Assembly (NCBI GenBank): GCA_027943335.1
Contig: BSBK01005649.1
Location: 1,692,001 to 1,756,000 of the forward strand
Reading direction: 5' to 3'
DNA length: 64,000 nt
DNA from: Chamaecyparis obtusa
Taxonomy: Eukaryota > Streptophyta > Pinopsida > Cupressales > Cupressaceae
The notes below the pieces were generated by a model that made no database searches, was not told the DNA's origin, and worked only from the letters and a program-made list of their open reading frames with translations. A program made the position numbers and the translations under genes. Below, piece by piece: positions 56,113 to 64,000 of the stretch; the first letter of the stretch is position 1, and the number at the start of each line of letters is the position of its first letter.

Positions 56113-58766
56113 ACCACTACGCAAAATTATTCCTCATTTGAGGATTTTCCTCATCTATTTTTGAAACCCCAACAATCCTTGTATCAGTCAGTGACAATCC
56201 TTGTATGAGTAGAAAACATTATGTGTGTTTAATTGTATTGTTCTATGGTTATTCTCATACTGGCCAGTGAGAATTCTCATACTATTTGGTGAGAATTCTT
56301 GTACTGGAACTCTTCCTGAGAGTTTACTCGTATTGCAACTTGGGAATTCTCGTACTGTTCCCTGCACATTCTTGTATCATAAACTACATTTCCTATTTGC
56401 GCGTACTATGTAGTGTAGTGACTCATACAAGTCTTCACTCAAAGTCTTGTTCCTTATTTTCTCATATTAGGAACATAGAGCATTTTTGGGGCCTAAAATC
56501 TTGGTGTCTTTGGACTTTGGTGATTGTTTTGGTTTCATATTGTCCTTGACCTTCTATTTTGTAGGTTCTAACATGTTTTTGTAGGTCATTTGGTAAAAAG
56601 ATCACTTGCCAAAGTTATCAACACTTGAGTGTTGCAAAACTACTAACACCTTTTTGTTGTAGGATGCTTGTTAAAGAATCATTTGGAAACTAATAATCCT
56701 ATTGGTGTTGCAGGTTGCCTAGGAGATACAAAAAAACTTTGTGCTTTCATTAATCTCTTTTCTTAGGCATTTTAACAAAAGTCCACTTGTAGTGTTTTTT
56801 AAAGTGATAGGGGACTATTCTCTTGTCTTTTCAAGACAATCAGAAACCTAGACCCATTTGACAATATGCTTTAATAGGGACTTTGGGAATGAACAAGTGT
56901 ATTTGGTGTGTTTAGAAGAAAATAACATTGGATAGGAGAGTATGCCCTTTTCCCCTTGAGGGAAAATTATAAATATAGACTCTTTTTGTTGCCAATCTAT
57001 GCTTTTGAATTCATCCTTTAGATGGGCTTGCTAGTTGAGGTAAAAAAATCCCGAGAATGACTCATGTGAGAATGAGGTGTAAGCCCACCACTCCAACTCA
57101 CGTTAATCAAATTTTCTTCTTGGGGTTAAAGTCTCAAAATCTAGATACCATTTGAGCTTATACATGACTCTCACCTAACACATCATTAGGGCCTCACAGT
57201 CTCAATCACATTTACGTGACTACCTGTGCTAAGGTGCTTTGTGGGGCTATATGCCCAAATCATGCATGCGTGGACACAAAGAATGTATTCTAACGAAGAC
57301 CCTCACTAAGATCCATTAAATAAAATCTACCTAGTTCACCCCAAAAAGTATGATAATCCAAGTGTAAGGAGGATAGTAACCTCCCCAAGACACTCACCAT
57401 ATCGTGTCTTCCTAAGTGTTTGGAGTTGGATAATACAACATCATGACTGGAGCCATTGCATGCTTGGTGATGACAATATTATGATTATCTCTTGAAGTGT
57501 ACCTAAGTTAGCGAGTGGGGATTTTCACACTCCACCAACTCCTTAAGGTAGTACCTTTTCTTGATTGTTTGCAACAAGAACCTCTCAAAAAAATATGCAC
57601 TTCAAAGACGTTGTCAACTTAATTGTCACTATTGCTTGTCTCCCGTAAGGTTTCTTTATCCCTTGCTGGATTGTTTTCAGACGTATGACTGTTATATTTT
57701 TTGATTTGAATGCTTAAAAGTGAGTCCTTTCCATTTAAGAGATCAACTAAAAAAAATAAAAATAAAAATCCAACTGATTAGATTTATCCAAAACGCCCTG
57801 AAAATGGTGAGCAATCCGACCCGATGAGAACATCCAAAATTTGGTTTCCCAAAGGCTTTTAAAATCATTTGTCAAAATCAACATTCTTTTAAGATATGAA
57901 TGATTTCGTGAAGCATAAGAAATAAAAGCTGCCAATTGCCTGTGTTTATTAAGAAAAGAAAGTTCCAAAACGTGAGCTTAAGAATCATCAACCCACCTTA
58001 ACTGCAATCATGGAAGAATCCAAATACAAAGATAAGCTTGACAGCGTAACTTACAATGCCAAGGTCATACAATTTGGAGAACACTTTCAAATAAACCATC
58101 ACTTTGTTACCCTAGAAAGAGAGGACTAATTGGCTTATCACACATCATATCCTTTTAATTCTCACGAAATTGTCTTGGCATCCCTGCATCTTAGATTATC
58201 CTTTTGATTTGTATACGTCATCTCCTTAGATAACCTCATTTAGGTCAAAATCAATCATCCTTGATCAAAATCCAAACCCAAAATCAATCAGACCATCCAA
58301 ATCTCTACCTATTCCCATATCCTTTTGAGTTTCTCAAACCCTTATCCTAAATCAAAACCATCCTATAGCTCCACCCTTTGGCTAAACATTGTCCAGGGTA
58401 GCTAATTACTTCTTCTTGTAAGCCTCATCATCTTGATCCAAATATTGGATTGTATTAAAAAGGATCATGTCTTTTGAATATCACAAGTCTATCTAAGGTT
58501 GACAATCCTGCTTCATCTTGAATGTACACCAAGAAAAGGCAACTCATTCCAGTTTGGCACCAGGTAATCCTTAGCTCTTAGGAAATTCTCATCATCCTGA
58601 TCAAATCACAATTAAAGAATCCTTTAGTCCATCCAAGTTCATCCCGAGTCTTGCATTTATCCTTAGATCCCCTTAGGACTATCCTATCCCCATCTTTAGG
58701 TTTCCTTAGGAGCAACATGCATTCATCATCTACATCTTCATTTCCCTATATTAGGACTTGTATTTC
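56113..58766. other. Decayed or non-coding Gypsy interior and unassigned DNA
   Basis: No gag or pol motif was found in any frame. Near 56.25-56.36 kb the words GAGAATTCT and CTCGTACT / CTTGTACT recur several times, suggesting a short decayed repeat in an element leader. This may be the inside of a non-autonomous derivative of the LTR at 55.0-56.1 kb. Confidence 0.35.
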
Positions 58767-59210
58767 ATGCCAACCGAGACACAATCAAAGAAGAGAAAGG
58801 ATATGGATCATAATCTCAAAACTAGTTTGTCTAACCCCACCAATCCTAACAATGCAATGGTAACATATGATCCACAAACACCTCAAGTTGAGAATCCATG
58901 GGAGGATCCAGCTGAAGTACCCACCACGGGTTCCATGGAAGCATTCATGAGTCATCCAGGCCACACAAAAATGGTCAGCGCAATCATAGCTCAAAATCAT
59001 CTCACCATCTTGGCTAACTATGTGCAGGAGAGTACTCCCATTCCACTAGAACTCCATTCCTTCAACCCCATAAACCCCACCAACGCCTTCCACATTGTTG
59101 TACAACAAATTCTCGATCCTATCCATCAAGTGACCCAAGTGGTGCAGGAGCACCTAGGACATTGGCTAAGTGTCCTACCCTACTTTTTGGCTTGTAATGA
59201 TCCTAGCTAG
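58767..59210 (+). CDS. Hypothetical ORF, 147 codons
   Basis: Begins MPTETQSKKRKDMDHNL and ends LPYFLACNDPS. It is Pro/Asn/Thr-rich with a basic KKRK patch, and a more hydrophobic, helix-forming C-terminal half (AFHIVVQQILDPIHQVTQVV). No family recognised. It lies just before an LTR-like boundary at 59241, so it could be the tail of a transposon protein. It could equally be a chance frame; no promoter, RNA or homology evidence supports expression. Confidence 0.3.
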   Translation: MPTETQSKKRKDMDHNLKTSLSNPTNPNNAMVTYDPQTPQVENPWEDPAEVPTTGSMEAFMSHPGHTKMVSAIIAQNHLTILANYVQESTPIPLELHSFNPINPTNAFHIVVQQILDPIHQVTQVVQEHLGHWLSVLPYFLACNDPS

Positions 59211-59240
59211 ATCAAAGGTTTAATAAGGACCCCAAGGGGG

Positions 59241-60782
59241 TGTAGGTGTTGTGGTGAAGTTAGTTAGATAAGCTAGTTTTGGTTTGAATTAGTAAAGCTT
59301 GGGATGAGAGCCAAATGGCTAATATAGTCCTAGGAAGTGGAAAAGGGACTAAGGGTGAAATTGACCCAAAAATGCTTAGAATGGTCAAAATAAGCCTAAA
59401 TGAGCCTTATAAGTGTTTTTATAACATCCTAGGGAGTTACAAGTGGTTTGGAAATGAGTAAGAGCACTTATGATAAAGTTGCTAAAAAGTTGTCATGATA
59501 ACTTTTGCAACTTTGCAAAGTTGCATGACAACTTTTGTCCTAAAGAGACCAAAGGCTAGAATTAGGTATTACCTAGGTCCTAACCACCCACACATGTGGG
59601 AAAAATATATTTAAACTCCAAAAGGCTCTCATCCCGAGGTTGGAGAATTTTGTAATTATTGGCATTAAGAAAACAAACACTGTCACAGACAATTAAGGCA
59701 CAGTCTAGTGTTTCTTTGCATGAATGATATATAATGGAATAGATTAGTATCTTCATTGAAGGAATTTGATAGTGTTGTTAGCTTTACTTCATTTATGCAT
59801 AGGAATAGGTTTTTTTTATTAGTTTTGTAAGTTCTTTGTTTTTCTTTTATTCCTGCCAGTTCATTGGCTTCTACATAGGAACAGTCTCTAAAATGGATCC
59901 CCCATAAAATCCCATTGTGTTTTCATCATGGCCTATTGGGACATGGAAGTGGAGTGCATGTATAGTGTAAATAAGCAAGAAGGAGGCCTGAAGATGTGTT
60001 TGGTTATATTTTTTACCTTTCCCTAGGTGAGCACAGTCATTGCCCGACTAGGAACAAGGAGGTGATTTGTAATTTTACTTGCAAAGGTGACTTTGAAAAC
60101 TGAATCCAAGGCATTGGAGATGTGTAACAAGATGATACAAAGCCTTGATGAAGATCTAGAGGCTCATCCAATCCATTTGGAAGCATTTCCTTTCAGTGAC
60201 CTATGATCTCCTAGAATCCATTAAAACCCTCATTAAACCCGCATAGTTGAGATAGGGTACTGTACGGAGGATTAGGAACACAAGATCCAAAAAATATCTT
60301 AGGGTTTCCTAATTCATTAAAGAACCCACAATTTTTTTGGTAGGTCCTTCAGGAGCATTTTCCAAGAAATCCTAAAATCCCAAATTAGGAGACCGAATTG
60401 GGGGCTCAAGGGCTACAAGGCCAAAATAGAGTCTTTGAAGAGATCGGCAAGGAAGAGCTTGATAGGTAAGAACAAAGTGAGTCAATAATTCATTAAAAAG
60501 AAGAATTTTATTACCTCCACACCCATAGAAGATTCATCACTTTCTTAGGAGGTAGAGTACACTTGGAAGAATGGACATGAGCATGAGATGAGAAGGTACA
60601 CTTGAACATTGATAGGTCACCTAGAAGAGTGTGAGTAGTTTTCTTTGTTTGAGGACATTGGGAAAGTCCTTAGGAGACAAGGAGGCACCTTTTTGAAACC
60701 CTATTCAAGGAATTATGGAATTGGTGAGTTAGGAACCTAGGTTGGTCCTAACAAAAGAGTGAAATCTAGTGTGATCCTAACA
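59241..60782 (+). repeat. Probable 5' LTR of a chromovirus-like Gypsy element
   Basis: The right end CCTAACA is firm because a PBS follows three bases later. The left end TGTAGG is inferred from its inverted match to CCTAACA. It is preceded by a purine-rich GACCCCAAGGGGG that looks like a polypurine tract, which is unexpected before a 5' LTR. Confidence 0.5.
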
Positions 60783-60785
60783 GAT

Positions 60786-60797
60786 TGGTATCAGAGC
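60786..60797 (+). other. Primer-binding site (initiator-Met tRNA)
   Basis: TGGTATCAGAGC followed by C, three bases after the LTR end. Use of initiator-Met tRNA is common in chromoviruses. Confidence 0.9.
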
Positions 60798-60861
60798 CTG
60801 AAAAGATTGGGCTAGAGGATAATTGATATTGTATTTAGTTGAATCAGTAGATTCTTCAAGG

Positions 60862-62094
60862 ATGGTGACAAATGAAGAGTTGGCCAAGAAGGTGTAAGAT
60901 GAGGATGAGGAGAATAGACTCCTTAGGGAAAGGCTAGCAAAGATAGAAAGGAAACTTGGTATAGTGGAGACTGAGATTGAATTGGTTAGAGATAAAGCTA
61001 GAGAGGTGGAAGACAAGGGTAAAGCATTGGTAGAGAAAGACAAAGTCCTTGAACTAGACCATGTGTTAGAAGAAGAACCTTTCTTGAGAGCATTGAAGAC
61101 CATGAGTGGAAATTCTATGGAAGGAACACCATTGTTTAGTGGAAAGATGGAAACAAAGTTAGTCATGGAATGGATTGAAGGCATGGAGAACCATTTTGAA
61201 TGTGACGGCATCAGTGAAGCCCAAAGAGTCCAAGTGGCTAAGTGAAGGATGAGGGGAGATGGTCTCACATGGTGGAAGTTTGTGCAATATGAGAGGGTAA
61301 AAGAGGGAAAGATCCCTATTACCAATTGGAAAGGTATGGTGGAATATATTAGAGGGACCTACCTACCAGATGATTATGAGGTACAACTACACAAGAAGAG
61401 ATAAAACTTGAGGCAAAAGGACCTTGAAGTGAGTGCCTATACAAAGGAATTCCACAAACTATATCTTAGATCACATGTGATAGAGGAAGAAAGCCTAAAG
61501 GTGGCTAGGTATCTAAATGGCCTGAGGTGGAGCATACAAGAGGAGATAATCCTCTTGAGCCCAAGAACAATCCACCAATGCTATCAACTTTCTATCAAGT
61601 TAGAAGAGAAACTCAAGAAAAGACATAACTCAAGAAACTGAGGTAGAAGCAGAGGGAGAGATAGTAGAGGTCATAGAGGAGGCTTTAGAGGAAGAAATTT
61701 AGAACAAAGAAACCAAGGTGAGACTAATCTCACAGAGAAACAAGGAGAACTAACCAACAATAGAGGTGGTTACAACAGGGGTGTAGGATCAAGAAGCACC
61801 TATAGAGGAAGATCAACTGGCCAAGGAAGAGGATCCTACTTCTCTTCCATGAAGTGTTACAATTTCCATCAGTATGGGCATTCAACATATAGGTGTCCAG
61901 AGAAAAGTTCATCATCCCAAGGTGGAGAGAAGAGGGTGAGCTATATACAAGAGGAATCCTCAAGCAGTAAGACTGTTGAAGTGGCATTAGATTCAAAGGT
62001 GGGAGATAACCTAATGATTAGGAGAACTCTCATCAAGGAGCCAATCAGAGAGGATCCAAGCCACAGAAGGTCACTATTGAGGATCAAGTGAAAA
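60862..62094 (+). pseudogene. Chromovirus-like Gypsy gag
   Basis: Starts MVTNEELAKKV at ATG 60862, followed by a TAA, then an N-terminal coiled coil (ENRLLRERLAKIERKL). The capsid core reads FSGKMETKLVMEWIEGMENHF, GLTWWKFVQYERVKEG and YTKEFHKLYLRSHVIEEE, followed by an Arg/Gly/Ser-rich nucleocapsid. The zinc knuckle reads CYNFHQYGHSTYRC near 61851: the second Cys is Phe, so zinc binding should be lost. Several stops interrupt it (60895, 61243, 61402, 61639 and 62089), but the frame is maintained over about 1.2 kb, as in the nested Tat gag-pol. Confidence 0.88.
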
Positions 62095-63581
62095 ATGCTA
62101 GGCAAGGTTTGCAACGTCATCATAGACTTTGTATCCACTGATAACATAGTCTCAAATGAAGTAGCAACAAGTTGAATTTACAAAGGATCCTACATACTGA
62201 CCCCTATAGGGTCACTTGGTTGAACAAGGGTCAGCATGTGCTATTGAATGAACAACCTTGGGTGGAATTCACCATAGGGAGATATAAGGATAAGGTGTTG
62301 TGTGATATCTTACCCATGGATGCTTTCCATCTTTTATTGGGAAGACCCTGGCAGTTTGATAGGAAGGCCATTCATGATGGAGCCAAGAATTCCTATTCTT
62401 TCAAGAAGGATGGAGTCACTTTTAGAATTCAGTCAATTCTAGAAGAAGGGGAAGTGAAACTAGTAGGTCTTGATGTACTCTTGGTGGGGAAAAGGAGTTC
62501 CTAAATATACTAGAGGAAGGTGAAGGAGTGATCTATGCTTTAGTGTTGAAGCCTGAAGATGATAAAGAGGAGAAGAAGCCAGATGTACCCATAGAATTTC
62601 AGGAGTTATTGGGAAAGTATAAGGAGATAGTTAGTGATGGACAACCTTCCACCCTACCACCTAAAAGAGCCATAAATCATCAAATAGATTTCATACCCAA
62701 AACATCCTTGCCCAACAAAGCTGCCTACAAAATGACCTCACAACAAAATGAGGAAATTGCTAAGAAAATCCAAGAACTATTTGACCAAGGCTTAATAAGG
62801 AAAAGCATAAGTCCTTGTACAGTCCCCACTATCCTAGCCCCAAAGAAAGGAGGTACTTAGAGGTTATATATAGATTCTAGGGCCATTAATAGAATCACCA
62901 TTAGATATAGGTTCCCAATCCCTAGAATAGAAGACTTGATGGATTGCCTAGGAGGAGCCAAGTACTTTTCAAAGATTGTCCTTAAAAGTGGGTACCGCCA
63001 AATAAGAATCAAGGAGGGGGATGAGTGGAAAAAAAATTTCAAGACCACAAAAGGCCTATATTAATGATTATTTGTGCCCTTTGGGTTGTCTAATGCCCCT
63101 AGCACCTTCATGAGTCTAATGAATGAAGTGTTGAAGGACTTCATAGGTAAGTGGGTTGTGGTATACCTAGATGATATTATCATTTTCAGTAAGACCAAGA
63201 CAAACCACTTGATGCATTTAAAAGTTGTATTGCAAAGGTTGCATGAGGAAAAGTTAACCATAAACCTAGACAAGTGTGAATTTATGAAACAAGAGCTGGT
63301 GTACCTTAGTTTTGTAGTATCATAAGGGAACTTCAAAATGGATACTAGAAAGGTTGATGCAATCACAAATAAGCCTACACCTAAGTCTTTTATAGAGGTA
63401 AGGATCTTCCATGGTTTGGTACAATTCTGTAGGAAGCTCATTAGGTAATTCAGTGAGATATGTGCACTAGTCCTAGACACCATCAAAGGAGGCATGAAAG
63501 CCAACTTTTAGTGGAATGAGCAAGCTAAAAATGGTTTTGAGACCTTGAAGAGGAAGATAGCTAGCCAACCAATCTTGGTAC
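62095..63581 (+). pseudogene. Chromovirus-like Gypsy protease and reverse transcriptase, catalytically dead and truncated
   Basis: The protease motif reads IIDFVSTDNIVS where IIDSGST is expected, so the active-site DSG is destroyed. The following block (PYRVTWLNKGQHVLLNEQ, FHLLLGRPWQFDRKA) lies in another frame, and RT lies in a third. RT motifs: [49 protein letters not shown] (the first catalytic Asp of KIDLKSGYHQ is Val), [17 protein letters not shown] and [12 protein letters not shown] (YLDD kept). Sequence ends within the RT/RNase H connection (ASQPILVL), where a new LTR-like sequence begins. RNase H and integrase are not in the window. Confidence 0.9.
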
Positions 63582-64000
63582 TATTGGAAATTTGGCTGAG
63601 TAGGATATCAAGTTGTTGTCATTATGGAAGCATATAATCGCTATGATGATCGCACCATAGTAGCAAGCAATTTTGTAATAGCACAAGTAAAAATTGTCTA
63701 AGTATAACAGTATTTTCCAGTCTAATCAGAGACAGCTTTGGTTAGTAAAGCCGACTGTAAGTTATTATTATTAATAACTTGTATATATGTAAGAAGCATG
63801 TAATACAAAGGAGTAACAGATGTAATAAGATATTTTAATGTTGTAATGTTGTGATACGAAGTTGTATATTGCAAAAGAAAAGAAAGCAGACTCTGTATAT
63901 GAAAGTGAAGAGCCTAGAAAGCTAAATCAGAATATGAAAGCTATTTGGAAGCAATGAAAGGTTATATACTTTACCTTTGTATTCAAATATCATTGTATTT
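63582..64000 (+). repeat. Probable LTR of another element, cut by the window edge
   Basis: RT homology of the preceding element stops abruptly near 63581. The following sequence (TATTGGAAATTTGGCTGAG) looks like a Copia LTR start TGTTGGAAAT with one change. It continues with LTR-like AT-rich text (CGACTGTAAGTTATTATT, TTGTATATATGTAAG). The other end is outside the window, so the call is tentative. Confidence 0.45.

Overview
The window looks like repeat-dense intergenic DNA from a land plant with a large genome, plausibly a gymnosperm, although the sequence alone does not settle the clade. The reasons are an AT-rich background, plant-type Copia and Gypsy elements primed by initiator-Met tRNA, a plant L1-type LINE with a C-terminal RNase H, a Tat-lineage Gypsy element with dual RNase H, and one intron-containing plant LRR gene. 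No rRNA gene, complete tRNA gene or CRISPR array was seen.

Layout. 1-7260: gene-poor AT-rich DNA with one small poly(A)-tailed retroposed insert flanked by target-site duplications (TSDs) (6232-6900). 7266-12366: a complete but dead Tork/Tnt1-like Copia element with a perfect 5-bp TSD. 14327-15817 (minus): the only convincing host gene, a secreted LRR protein resembling PII-2/TMM-type receptor-like proteins, with a short coding intron and a probable 5' UTR exon and TATA box near 18.6-18.9 kb. 18.9-20.7 kb: no gene, but a long foldback.

20.7-51.6 kb is a three-level nest. The oldest layer is a minus-strand SIRE/Maximus-like Copia element (20718-23686 and 48803 to about 50.4 or 51.6 kb). It was split in its gag nucleocapsid region by a plus-strand LINE (23687-48802) bounded by 20-bp direct repeats. 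The LINE was then split in its third reading frame by a 16.9-kb minus-strand Tat-type Gypsy element (30446-47387) with 1208-bp LTRs and a 5-bp TSD. Removing the Gypsy element leaves an 8.2-kb LINE with three overlapping reading frames: ORF1 (zinc knuckle), ORF2 (endonuclease, RT, RNase H) and an unusual ORF3 of about 695 codons. The Gypsy element carries gag-pol in one unbroken frame peppered with stop codons. Antisense to it, downstream of pol, is a captured plant-mobile-domain (PMD) gene with its own TATA box.

The most unusual signal is a set of 21-bp-spaced TGCGCA arrays. They lie in the leader of gag-pol (two clusters) and between the PMD promoter and the PMD reading frame (one cluster), in the same orientation relative to each transcription unit.

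51.6-64 kb: a (TA)50 microsatellite, probable solo or partial Gypsy LTRs, a Gypsy LTR/PBS junction near 56.09 kb, a decayed chromovirus-like Gypsy element (59241-63581) with ruined protease and RT active sites, and the start of another probable LTR at the window edge. Nearly all coding sequence here is transposon-derived and broken. Where the original codon can be guessed, many premature stops fit cytosine deamination.
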